A stretch of DNA of 64,000 nt from assembly GCF_049674955.1 (NCBI RefSeq), contig NZ_CP187232.1, forward strand, positions 8,618,001 through 8,682,000, written 5' to 3'. The notes below the pieces were generated by a model that ran no database searches, was not told the origin of the DNA, and saw only the letters and a program-made list of their open reading frames with translations. The position numbers and the translations under genes were made by a program. Source of the stretch: Sphaerisporangium viridialbum. GTDB taxonomy: Bacteria > Actinomycetota > Actinomycetes > Streptosporangiales > Streptosporangiaceae. Positions within the stretch are counted from its first letter, which is position 1, and every line of letters begins with the position of its first letter. Below are positions 8,310 through 15,724 of the stretch, piece by piece.

Positions 8310-8993
8310 ATGCGTGGTACGGAATGTAGCGACCTTGGCCGGCACTCCGGCTGGACCATTGTGGTGCCGGTGAAGACCCTGCTCGCCGCAAAGACCCGCC
8401 TGGCCGCCGCGGCCGGGCCCTACCGCGCCGCGCTCGCCGTGGCGATCGCGTGTGACACGGTCTCGGCGGCGCTGGCCTGCGAGGACGTGGCCCGGGTCAT
8501 CGTGGTGACGGGTGATCCCGTGCCCGCCGAGGCCCTGTCCGCGCTGGGCGCGCACGTGGTGCCCGATCCGAACGCCGGGCTCAACGCCGCGCTACGGTTC
8601 GGCGGCGCCGAGGCGGTGCGGCTGGCGCCGGGAAGCCCGATCGGCGCGCTCCAGGCCGACCTGCCCGCCCTTCGACCGGAGGAGCTGGGCGTCGCGCTGG
8701 CCTTGGCCGCCGACTTCGACCAGTCGTTCGTGCCGGACGCGGCCGAGATCGGCACGACGTTCTACGGGGTACGGCCCGGAGTGGCGTTCGCCCCGAGGTT
8801 CGGGGGCGAGTCGCGGGCCAGGCATCTCGGCGCCGGCGCGAAGGAGCTGGCGCCGGACGGCATCCCCTCGGTGCGCCGCGACGTCGACACGCCGTCGGAC
8901 CTTGAGGAGGCGCTGGCCCTCGGCGTCGGCCCGCACACCGCGGCCGTGGTGAAGACACTGAAGGAGTCCTCCGCACGGAGGACTCCTTCATGA
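8310..8993 (+). CDS. fbiD: 2-phospholactate/phosphoenolpyruvate guanylyltransferase (CofC/FbiD), coenzyme F420 synthesis
   Basis: This 227-residue protein shows the family signature WTIVVPVKTLLAAKTRL, a nucleotidyltransferase-like middle (VVTGDPVPAEALSALGAHVVPDPNAGLNAAL), QADLPALRPEEL and the C-terminal RRDVDTPSDLEEAL. In actinobacteria this enzyme activates PEP or 2-phospholactate with GTP for F420. An LLM-type flavin/F420 oxidoreductase gene lies at 33748. ATG 8310 is preferred because it leaves a short N-terminus; in-frame starts at 8232 and 8286 are possible. The last codons form one half of a perfect terminator hairpin. Confidence 0.88.
   Translation: MRGTECSDLGRHSGWTIVVPVKTLLAAKTRLAAAAGPYRAALAVAIACDTVSAALACEDVARVIVVTGDPVPAEALSALGAHVVPDPNAGLNAALRFGGAEAVRLAPGSPIGALQADLPALRPEELGVALALAADFDQSFVPDAAEIGTTFYGVRPGVAFAPRFGGESRARHLGAGAKELAPDGIPSVRRDVDTPSDLEEALALGVGPHTAAVVKTLKESSARRTPS
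8960..8989 (+). terminator. Hairpin embedded in the last codons of the guanylyltransferase gene
   Basis: A perfect inverted repeat with 14-bp arms (GAAGGAGTCCTCCG and its complement) and a two-base centre ends immediately before the stop codon at 8991-8993. The arms encode the last ten residues of the protein. There is no T-run after it, so it may act as a weak terminator or as a 3' stability hairpin. Confidence 0.6.
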
Positions 8994-9012
8994 TCGGTAC
9001 GTAGCCGGTACG

Positions 9013-9053
9013 GGGTCGGTGGCCGGCCGTTCGTATGGGTCAGTGGCCGGCCG
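9013..9053. repeat. 17-bp repeat covering the stop codon of the DHA2 exporter
   Basis: GGGTCAGTGGCCGGCCG at 9037-9053 contains the stop codon (minus strand) and last codons of the exporter. A copy differing at one base, GGGTCGGTGGCCGGCCG, lies 24 bp further downstream at 9013-9029. Confidence 0.75.
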
Positions 9054-10749
9054 CCTCGCCCTCACGCGCGTGCTTCGGCAGCAGGAAGGCGACGAGGAAC
9101 GTCAGCAGCAGCATGCCGTCCACGACCCACAGGATGGTCTTCATCGCGTCGCTGAAGCCCTCCTTGCCCGCCTCGGCGCCGGCCGTCATCACGGCCTTCT
9201 GGATGGCGCCACCGGTCTCGGGGGACGTCGCCGCGGCCCTGGCGTCGGCCTCGAGCCGCGTGCACGACTCGGGCACCTCGGCCTGGTCCTTGGCGACGGC
9301 GCGATCGTGCCCGCAGGCCCGCAGCCCGGTGACGATCCGCTCCTGAGCGGGGCCGGTGACCTGCACGGCGGCCAGGTCCGAGCGGAGCTTCGGCGTGACG
9401 CCGTCCGCGGCGGTGGCGACGCTGCTGCCGAGAAGCCCGAAGAAGACCGTGCCGAGGAGCGCCACGCCGAACGCGCTGCCGAGCTGCTGGATCGCCGTCA
9501 GCGAGCCGGAGGCCGAGCCGGTCTCGTGGGGCTCGACCCCGGCGAGCACGATGTCGAAGAACGGCGCCATCAGCATGCCCATGCCGATGCCCGTCACGAG
9601 CAGCGCGGGGGCGAGCTGCCACGGGGTCACGCCGATGCCCGCGACGTTGAGCGTGACGAGGATGGCCAGCACGCCCAGGGCCATCAGCAGCGTGCCGCCG
9701 TGCAGGAGCTTGCGGCCGTACTTCTGGAGGGGCTGGGCGAGGCCGAAGCCGACGACCATGCCGAGCGACCACGGCACCATCGACAGGCCGGCCTTCAGGG
9801 TGGAGTACCCGAGGCCGAGCTGGGTGTAGAGGTTGAAGACGAGCGAGAAGCCGATCATCCCCGAGAAGAACACCAGGCCCGTGACCAGGCCGCCGGTGAA
9901 GGCGCGCTTGCGGAACAGGCTGGGGACGATGAGGGGGTCGCCACCGGCCCTGCTCTTGCGCGACTCGAACCAGCCGAAGAGCGCGAAGACCACGACGGAC
10001 GCGCCGATCATCAGGAACGACCACAGGGGCCAGTCGTGCTCCCGGCCCTGGACCAGCGGGAAGACCAGCAGCAGGCCCGCCAGCGAGGCGAGGACCACGC
10101 CCGCGAAGTCGAGCTTCAGCGGATGCGGCGACCGCGACTCGGGCAGGAACCGCAGCCCGCCGATCACCGCGGCGACGCCGAGCGGCAGGTTGATCAGGAA
10201 GATCATGCGCCAGCCGGTGCCGAAGAAGTCGGCGTCGATCAGCCAGCCGGCCAGGATGGGGCCGCCCACCGAGGACAGGCCCATGACCGGCCCGAACATG
10301 CCGAACGCCGCCTGCATCTCCTTGGGCGGGAACATCTCCTTGATCATGCCGAGGCCCTGCGGGAGCATGACCGCGCCGAACAGCCCCTGGACGACCCGGG
10401 CGGCGATCAGCAGCTCCGGCCCCTGGGCGATGGCGCACAGCAGCGACCCCACGGTGAAGCCCACGGCGCCGATGATGAACATCCTCTTGCGGCCGAAGAT
10501 GTCGCCGAGCCTGCCCCCGGTGATCAGGCCGACTGCCATCGCCAGGGTGTAGGCGGCGCCGAGCCACTGGATGGTCGCGGCGCTCCCGCCCAGCTCGGCC
10601 CGGATGGTGGGCGAGGCGATGTTGGTGACCATGGCGTCGAGCAGGTCCATCACCTCGGCGGCGAGGATGACGAAGAGGGCCGCCCAGCGCCACCGGTACG
10701 GCGCCGTCTCGGGCGGTGATCCCTTCAGGGGGGTGTCTGTCGTTGTCAT
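9040..10749 (-). CDS. MFS drug exporter, DHA2 (14-TM, EmrB/QacA) family
   Basis: The 569-residue membrane protein has a DHA2 N-terminus (VMDLLDAMVTNIASPTI), motif A GGRLGDIFGRKRMF, motif C-like GPVMGLSSVGGPILAG, and about 14 hydrophobic segments. Before the last helix is a long hydrophilic loop with two cysteines (GLRACGHDRAV and ESCTRLEADA). Such proteins export drugs or secondary metabolites with proton antiport. The divergent TetR gene at 10984 and at least four TetR-like sites between them indicate local repression relieved by a ligand. A paralogue with the same layout is at 25010-26470. Confidence 0.93.
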   Translation of the reverse strand: MTTTDTPLKGSPPETAPYRWRWAALFVILAAEVMDLLDAMVTNIASPTIRAELGGSAATIQWLGAAYTLAMAVGLITGGRLGDIFGRKRMFIIGAVGFTVGSLLCAIAQGPELLIAARVVQGLFGAVMLPQGLGMIKEMFPPKEMQAAFGMFGPVMGLSSVGGPILAGWLIDADFFGTGWRMIFLINLPLGVAAVIGGLRFLPESRSPHPLKLDFAGVVLASLAGLLLVFPLVQGREHDWPLWSFLMIGASVVVFALFGWFESRKSRAGGDPLIVPSLFRKRAFTGGLVTGLVFFSGMIGFSLVFNLYTQLGLGYSTLKAGLSMVPWSLGMVVGFGLAQPLQKYGRKLLHGGTLLMALGVLAILVTLNVAGIGVTPWQLAPALLVTGIGMGMLMAPFFDIVLAGVEPHETGSASGSLTAIQQLGSAFGVALLGTVFFGLLGSSVATAADGVTPKLRSDLAAVQVTGPAQERIVTGLRACGHDRAVAKDQAEVPESCTRLEADARAAATSPETGGAIQKAVMTAGAEAGKEGFSDAMKTILWVVDGMLLLTFLVAFLLPKHAREGEAAGH

Positions 10750-10787
10750 GCGGGCTCCTCAGGACCGAGCGTCGTCCACGCTCGTAA

Positions 10788-10934
10788 GAACAGTGTTCAG
10801 TTGATTCGAGCAGTGTTCTATCATCGAACAACGTTCATCAGCAAAGTGCGGTGTTCTCAAGATATGTCGCATCTGCCGGACAGACAAGATATATCGCGAA
10901 ATTGAGTGGCGTTCTAGTCGGGCGAGCACTGTTC
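10788..10934. promoter_or_regulatory. Cluster of TetR-type operator sites between exporter and its regulator
   Basis: The intergenic region holds repeated copies of GAACA-N-TGTTC: GAACAGTGTTC (10788-10798, a perfect palindrome around one base), GAGCAGTGTTC (10808-10818), GAACAACGTTC (10826-10836) and GAGCACTGTTC (10924-10934). A half site GGTGTTC is at 10850-10856. The first three are spaced 18-20 bp apart, two helical turns, which suits cooperative binding of the neighbouring TetR protein near the exporter promoter; the last lies next to the regulator's own start. Confidence 0.72.
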
Positions 10935-10983
10935 ACCCGGGCAACTAGACTCGATCACCACGGACTTCAAGGGGCGGTGACGC

Positions 10984-11727
10984 ATGAGCGGGCCAGGGCA
11001 CGACGACCAGAACATGCCCGCCGCCCCCTGGGAGCGGGCCCGCAGGCGGCCGGCCGCGGTTCGCGTGCCGCTGACGCGCGAGCGCATCATCGACGCGGCC
11101 TTCGCCGTGCTCGACCGCGAGGGCTACGACCGCATGAGCATGCGCCAGGTGGCGGCCGAGCTGGGCGTGGCCGTCTCGGCGCTGTACGCCCACGTGGCGA
11201 GCAAGGACGAGCTCCTGGAGCACATGTACACCCGGCTGTTCGAGGGCTACGAGCTGCCCGATCCGGACCCGGAGCACTGGCAGGAGCAGATCAAGGACTA
11301 CGCGCGGCACGGCCGGGCGCGGCTACTCCAGCACCGTGACATGGCCCGCATCTCCATGGCCCACGTGCCTTTCACCCCCGAGCTGCTCCCCCACGTCGAA
11401 TACCTGATGGCGATCCTGCGCGGCGCCGGGCTGCCCGACGAGGTGGCGGCGACGGCGGGCGACATGATGTCCACGTACATGGACGGGTTCGCCTTCGAGG
11501 AGAGCATGTGGGAGGAGCGCCGCCGCACCACCAACATGGACACGTGGGACGAGATGCAGGTCACGCTCAAGGAGTACTTCGAGGCGCTCCCCGCCGATCG
11601 GTTCCCGAACCTGGTCGAGCTGTCCCGCATGATGTTCCACGAGAACAACGACTCCAGGTTCGAGCTCGGCCTGGAGATCATCCTGCGGGGCCTGGCCTCC
11701 TACATCCAGCCGCGCGATCAGAGCTGA
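10984..11727 (+). CDS. TetR family transcriptional repressor with TetR_C-type ligand domain
   Basis: The 247-residue protein has an N-terminal helix-turn-helix (TRERIIDAAFAVLDREGY, then MRQVAAELGVAVSALYAHVASKDEL) after a 30-residue basic tail, and a C-terminal domain resembling the tetracycline-repressor C-domain (ELLPHVEYLMAILRGAGL). It is divergent from the DHA2 exporter with clustered GAACA-N-TGTTC sites between, so it most likely represses that exporter and itself. The ATG at 10984 is three bases after GGGGCGGTGACGC. The inducing ligand is unknown. Confidence 0.93.
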   Translation: MSGPGHDDQNMPAAPWERARRRPAAVRVPLTRERIIDAAFAVLDREGYDRMSMRQVAAELGVAVSALYAHVASKDELLEHMYTRLFEGYELPDPDPEHWQEQIKDYARHGRARLLQHRDMARISMAHVPFTPELLPHVEYLMAILRGAGLPDEVAATAGDMMSTYMDGFAFEESMWEERRRTTNMDTWDEMQVTLKEYFEALPADRFPNLVELSRMMFHENNDSRFELGLEIILRGLASYIQPRDQS

Positions 11728-11774
11728 GCGCCGGTCTCCGGTGGAGCGATTTCCCGCGCGGTAAGCTGACCGGC

Positions 11775-11978
11775 GTGCAGGCAACGGTGCGCGTCTTCGA
11801 CCTCGACACCCGTGCGGGTTCCGTCTTCCTCGACGACGGGACCGAGCTGCCGTTCGGCGCCGCCGCCTTCGACGCGGGCCCTCTGCGGCTGCTGCGCGTC
11901 GGCCAGCGGGTGAACATCCGCGTCGAGGACGACGCCATCACCGCGATCACCCTCTCGACCTTTCCCCTGCCGGAGTGA
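11775..11978 (+). CDS. Small cold-shock-domain-like protein
   Basis: A 67-residue protein starting from GTG 11775 (VQATVRVFDLDTRAGSVFLD) looks like a degenerate OB-fold or cold-shock domain: GSVFLDDGTELPF resembles the RNP-1 strand region, and LRVGQRVNIRVEDDAITAI the later strands. It could bind RNA or single-stranded DNA. It follows the TetR gene by 47 bp and is tail-to-tail with HU across a terminator. Family assignment is by general look only. Confidence 0.7.
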   Translation: MQATVRVFDLDTRAGSVFLDDGTELPFGAAAFDAGPLRLLRVGQRVNIRVEDDAITAITLSTFPLPE

Positions 11979-11997
11979 CAGGGCCCTGACACGGCGA

Positions 11998-12028
11998 CGC
12001 CCGGAACCCCTGGTGGGGTTTCCGGGCG
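11998..12028. terminator. Bidirectional terminator between the cold-shock-like gene and HU
   Basis: CGCCCGGAACCCC (11998-12010), loop TGGT, and GGGGTTTCCGGGCG (12015-12028) form a 13-bp stem with a single-base bulge. It sits between two convergent genes and could serve both. Confidence 0.75.
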
Positions 12029-12049
12029 CGCAGTTGAGCCGGTAAGGCG

Positions 12050-12349
12050 TCACTTCTTCTTGGCGGCCTTCTTTCCAGCCGCGTTGACCTGGTCCTTGAA
12101 GTCGGCCCCGGCACGGAACTTGGGTCCCCAGCTCTCGGAGACCTTGATGGGCTCCCCCGTCGAAGGGTTCCTTGCCTGGCGGGCCGGCTTGTGCGCCATC
12201 TCGAACGCGCCGAAGCCCGTGATCGAAACCTTCTCCCCGTTCGAGACAGCGTGCTGGATGGCCTCGATTATCGCGTTCACGGCCTCAGTGGCCGTCTTCC
12301 TGTCGCCGACCCGATCTGCGATCGCGTCCACGAGTTCTCGCTTGTTCAT
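12050..12349 (-). CDS. hup: HU family DNA-binding protein
   Basis: This 99-residue nucleoid protein has the complete HU fold: MNKRELVDAIADRVGDRKTA, the GEKVSITGFGAFEMA strand, the DNA-binding arm QARNPSTGEPIKV and PKFRAGADFKDQVN. It ends in a short lysine-rich tail (AAGKKAAKKK), shorter than the long tails of some actinobacterial HU proteins. It bends and compacts DNA as a dimer. The 167 bp upstream (12350-12516) hold its promoter region and no gene. Confidence 0.97.
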   Translation of the reverse strand: MNKRELVDAIADRVGDRKTATEAVNAIIEAIQHAVSNGEKVSITGFGAFEMAHKPARQARNPSTGEPIKVSESWGPKFRAGADFKDQVNAAGKKAAKKK

Positions 12350-12516
12350 CTAGGTTGCTCCCCCTGTTACCGCTGTCTGAGGATGAGCGCTGCGGCGGGC
12401 AGTGCCCGTACCCCGCCTCACCCGGTGTTGCCAAGTGCGGGGTTTCGGCACGCACCCACCAGTCAACGGTCAGAAACCCCTTACCCGCTTGAAATTAGGG
12501 GACACGCGTCCAGGAC

Positions 12517-12777
12517 TCAATCACATTCCGCAATGTTTCGCCTACGCGGCGTGTCGGAGCCCTCTTCCAGATCGGCGAGAAAGGCGTCCAGGCGGGCGCC
12601 GGCGTGGTCGACGTCCCGCTTTGCGAGGTCACAAATGGCGACGAATCGCCTCGCGAACCGCTCTTTCTCCTCAGGGGGAAGCCTCGCGGCGGTCACGCGG
12701 CGGTAAGCGTCGCGCAACCGCCGCGCCAGCTCGTACTCAGGGCTCGCGGGATCGGTCAAACGGTCGTCGGCAGCCAT
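12517..12777 (-). CDS. Conserved small hypothetical protein coupled to leuD
   Basis: An 86-residue acidic/basic helical protein (MAADDRLTDPASPEYELARR, then AARLPPEEKERFARRFVAICDLAKRD) begins at ATG 12777, overlapping the last 22 bp of leuD in another frame. Helix-rich and free of membrane segments, it has no recognised domain. The start codon lies at the centre of a 22-bp perfect palindrome (12766-12787). Its position between leuD and hup matches a hypothetical gene found there in other actinomycetes, which supports its being real. Confidence 0.72.
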   Translation of the reverse strand: MAADDRLTDPASPEYELARRLRDAYRRVTAARLPPEEKERFARRFVAICDLAKRDVDHAGARLDAFLADLEEGSDTPRRRNIAECD

Positions 12778-13343
12778 GGCTGCCGACCATTCTCGTACGC
12801 CGCGACGTCGTCCGCGTGACGCAGCGTCAGCCCGATGTCGTCGAGGCCCTCCAGCAGCCGCCAGCGGGTGTAGTCGTCGATCTCGAAGCCGGCCGACTCG
12901 CCGCCCCAGCGCACCTGGCGCTCGACCAGGTCGACGGTCACCTCGGTGGCGGGGTCGGCCTCGATCGCGGCCTGCAGCGCCTCGACGGTCTCGGCGGGCA
13001 GGACGATCGGGAGCAGGCCCATCTTGGTGGAGTTGTTGCGGAAGATGTCGCCGAACCTGGCGGCGATCACAGCGCGGAAGCCGTACTGCTGGAGCGCCCA
13101 GACGGCGTGCTCGCGCGAGGAGCCGGTGCCGAAGTCGGGCCCGGACACGAGGATCGAGGCGCCCTCGTAGACGGGGTTGTTCAGCACGAAGCCGGGGTCC
13201 TCGCGCCAGGCGGCGAACAGGCCCTTCTCGAACCCGGTGCGGCTGACCTGCTTGAGCCACACCGCGGGGATGATCTGGTCGGTGTCCACGTTGCTGCGGC
13301 GCAGGGGCACGGCCCGGCCGGTGTGGGTGGTGAAGGCGTCCAT
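12756..13343 (-). CDS. leuD: 3-isopropylmalate dehydratase small subunit LeuD
   Basis: LeuD pairs with LeuC to isomerise 2-isopropylmalate to 3-isopropylmalate in leucine synthesis; in citramalate-using bacteria the same complex also handles citramalate. The 195-residue product has the swivel-domain signatures LRRSNVDTDQIIPAVWLK and SGPDFGTGSSREHAVWAL. It starts 13 bp after leuC on the same strand and its 3' end overlaps the next small gene. Confidence 0.97.
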   Translation of the reverse strand: MDAFTTHTGRAVPLRRSNVDTDQIIPAVWLKQVSRTGFEKGLFAAWREDPGFVLNNPVYEGASILVSGPDFGTGSSREHAVWALQQYGFRAVIAARFGDIFRNNSTKMGLLPIVLPAETVEALQAAIEADPATEVTVDLVERQVRWGGESAGFEIDDYTRWRLLEGLDDIGLTLRHADDVAAYENGRQPWLPTTV

Positions 13344-13356
13344 GGTTCCAAGCTCC

Positions 13357-14733
13357 TTACAGGTCGGCGGGCGCGGTGAGACGGCCGGTCACGGCGGAGG
13401 CGGCGGCGACCGCCGGCGACACGAGGTGGGTGCGCCCGCCCTTGCCCTGGCGGCCCTCGAAGTTGCGGTTGGAGGTGGACGCGCTGCGCTCGCCGGGGGC
13501 GAGGGTGTCGGGGTTCATGCCCAGGCACATCGAGCAGCCCGCCTCGCGCCACTCGGCGCCCGAGGCCTTGAACACCTCGTGAAGGCCCTCGGCCTCCGCG
13601 TCGGCCTTGACCTGCATCGAACCCGGGACGATCAGCGTGCGGGCCGTGACCGTGCGGCCGCGCAGCACGTCGGCCACGGCGCGCAGGTCCTCCAGCCGGC
13701 CGTTGGTGCACGAGCCGACGAAGACGGTGTCCACCTGGATCTCGCTGAGCGGGGTGCCCGCGCGCAGGCCCATGTAGTCGAGGGCCCGCTGGGCTGCGGC
13801 CGGGTCGGAGGTCTCCTCGGGAGCCGGGATGGCGTCGCGGAGCGGCGCTCCCTGGCCGGGGTTGGTGCCCCACGTCACGAACGGCGACAGCGTGGTGGCG
13901 TCGATCTCCACCACCGTGTCGAAGGCGGCGTCGTCGTCGGTCCTGAGCGACTTCCAGTACTCGACGGCGGCGTCCCAGGCCTCACCGGAGGGCGCGTGCC
14001 TGCGGCCCTTGAGGTATTCGAAGGTGGTCTCGTCGGGGGCGATCATGCCGGCCCGCGCGCCCGCCTCGATGGACATGTTGCAGACCGTCATGCGCCCCTC
14101 CATGGAGAGGTCGCGGATGGCCTGGCCTCGGTACTCGACGATGTGGCCCTGGCCGCCGCCGGTGCCGATCTTGGCGATGATGGCGAGGATGAGGTCCTTG
14201 GCGGTGACGCCGAACGGCAGCTCGCCCGAGACCTCGATGGCCATCGTCTTCGGCCGGTAGGCCGGGAGGGTCTGGGTGGCCAGCACGTGCTCCACCTCGG
14301 AGGTGCCGATGCCGAAGGCGAGGGCTCCGAAGGCGCCGTGGGTGGAGGTGTGGGAGTCGCCGCAGACGACCGTCATGCCCGGCTGCGTGAGGCCGAACTG
14401 CGGGCCGATGATGTGCACCACGCCCTGGCCGGCGTCGCCCATCGGATGCAGCCGGACGCCGAACTCGGCGGCGTTCTTGCGCAGGGTCTCGACCTGGGTC
14501 TTCGACACGGGGTCGGCGATCGGGCCGAGCACCGTGGGCACGTTGTGGTCCTCGGTGGCGATCGTGAGGTCGGGCCGGCGCAGCTTCCGCCCGGCCATGC
14601 GCAGGCCGTCGAACGCCTGCGGGCTGGTCACCTCGTGGATGAGGTGCAGGTCGATGTAGAGCAGGTCGGGCTCACCGTCGGCTCGGCGGACGACGTGCTG
14701 CTCCCATACTTTCTCAGCCAGTGTGCGACCCAT
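13357..14733 (-). CDS. leuC: 3-isopropylmalate dehydratase large subunit LeuC
   Basis: The 458-residue aconitase-family subunit carries the iron-sulfur cysteines in VGSCTNGRLEDL and CSMCLGMNPD (C-x2-C), plus VVCGDSHTSTHGAFGALAFG and the N-terminal MGRTLAEKVWEQHVV. It is transcribed away from the IclR-type gene ndgR. In Streptomyces, NdgR is known to control leuCD, so the repeats between the two start codons are the probable control region. No leader peptide is visible here, unlike at cimA and ilvB. Confidence 0.97.
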   Translation of the reverse strand: MGRTLAEKVWEQHVVRRADGEPDLLYIDLHLIHEVTSPQAFDGLRMAGRKLRRPDLTIATEDHNVPTVLGPIADPVSKTQVETLRKNAAEFGVRLHPMGDAGQGVVHIIGPQFGLTQPGMTVVCGDSHTSTHGAFGALAFGIGTSEVEHVLATQTLPAYRPKTMAIEVSGELPFGVTAKDLILAIIAKIGTGGGQGHIVEYRGQAIRDLSMEGRMTVCNMSIEAGARAGMIAPDETTFEYLKGRRHAPSGEAWDAAVEYWKSLRTDDDAAFDTVVEIDATTLSPFVTWGTNPGQGAPLRDAIPAPEETSDPAAAQRALDYMGLRAGTPLSEIQVDTVFVGSCTNGRLEDLRAVADVLRGRTVTARTLIVPGSMQVKADAEAEGLHEVFKASGAEWREAGCSMCLGMNPDTLAPGERSASTSNRNFEGRQGKGGRTHLVSPAVAAASAVTGRLTAPADL

Positions 14734-14769
14734 GTCGTGAACGCCTCCTTGCGTTTCATCCCTGGGAAC

Positions 14770-14877
14770 GTCTCATATCATAAGACGGTAATTTCGGGAT
14801 ATGGACAGCCTACCCATCCCTCCCGCGAATGCCAGTTGCATCTCGGATAGCGAGACGGCAGTATCGGGGTATGGACA
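14770..14877. promoter_or_regulatory. leuC-ndgR control region with imperfect palindromes and 37-nt direct repeat
   Basis: GTCTCATATCATAAGAC (14770-14786) is an imperfect 17-bp palindrome, and TCTCG-N5-CGAGA (14841-14855) a second. Both are the left parts of two direct repeats, 14771-14807 and 14841-14877, that agree at 27 of 37 positions and share the right end TATGGACA. The second copy runs into the start codon of ndgR. These are candidate NdgR sites and overlapping promoters for both directions. Confidence 0.6.
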
Positions 14878-15587
14878 ACTCTAGCGGAGTCGGCGTACTG
14901 GACAAGGCCGTGCTCGTGCTGAACGCTCTTGAAGCCGGCCCCGCGTCCCTGGCACAGCTGGTGCAGGCGACGGGGCTGGCCCGTCCCACCGCCCACCGCC
15001 TCGCCGTCGCCCTGGAGCACCACCGCATCGTGTCCCGCGACACCCAGGGCCGCTTCATCCTCGGGCCCCGGCTGTCCGAGCTGTCCACCGCGGCCGGCGA
15101 AGACCGCCTGCTCGCCGTGGCCTCCCCCGTGCTGACCCACCTGCGCGACCTGACCGGCGAGAGCGCGCAGCTCTACCGCAGGCAGGGCGACGAGCGCGTG
15201 TGCGTGGCCGCCGCCGAGCGCGCGAGCGGCCTGCGCGACACGGTGCCCGTCGGCAGCTCCCTGCCCATGACCGCCGGGTCCGCCGCCCAGATCCTGCTGG
15301 CCTGGGAGGAGCCCGACCGCCTGCACCGCGGCCTGCGCGGCGCGAAGTTCACCGCGGCCACCCTGGCCAGCGTACGCAGGCGCAGCTGGGCCCACAGCGT
15401 CGGCGAGCGCGAGCAGGGCGTGGCCAGCGTCTCGGCCCCCATCAGGGGCGCGGGCGGCAAGGTCATCGCCGCGGTCTCGGTCTCCGGGCCGATCGAGCGC
15501 CTGACCCGTACGCCCGGCCGCATCCACGCCGCTCCCGTGGTCGCCGCCGCCGAGCGCATCACCGAGGCCATGCGCCGGGCGAACTGA
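14871..15587 (+). CDS. ndgR: IclR family regulator of leucine genes (NdgR-like)
   Basis: This 238-residue regulator has an N-terminal winged helix (VLDKAVLVLNALEAGPASLA, then ATGLARPTAHRLAVALEHH) and a C-terminal IclR effector domain (DTVPVGSSLPMTAGSAAQILLAWEEP and SVSAPIRGAGGKVIAAVSVSG). NdgR of Streptomyces controls leuCD and other amino acid genes, and the same divergent arrangement is seen here. The ATG at 14871 is chosen; an open frame begins earlier at 14829 but would add 14 residues not typical of the family. The gene overlaps the second copy of the 37-nt repeat. Confidence 0.92.
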   Translation: MDNSSGVGVLDKAVLVLNALEAGPASLAQLVQATGLARPTAHRLAVALEHHRIVSRDTQGRFILGPRLSELSTAAGEDRLLAVASPVLTHLRDLTGESAQLYRRQGDERVCVAAAERASGLRDTVPVGSSLPMTAGSAAQILLAWEEPDRLHRGLRGAKFTAATLASVRRRSWAHSVGEREQGVASVSAPIRGAGGKVIAAVSVSGPIERLTRTPGRIHAAPVVAAAERITEAMRRAN

Positions 15588-15724
15588 CGCAACGTCATAT
15601 TCGGGTAAGCGTTGTGCCAACTGGCGGTGACCCAGCCCGCCAATCGGACATGTGCTGACCGATTGGGCGTCGAAGCCGTGCGAACTGATTAGAGACGGCC
15701 GCCGCCAAGCACTAGCCTGGCGGG

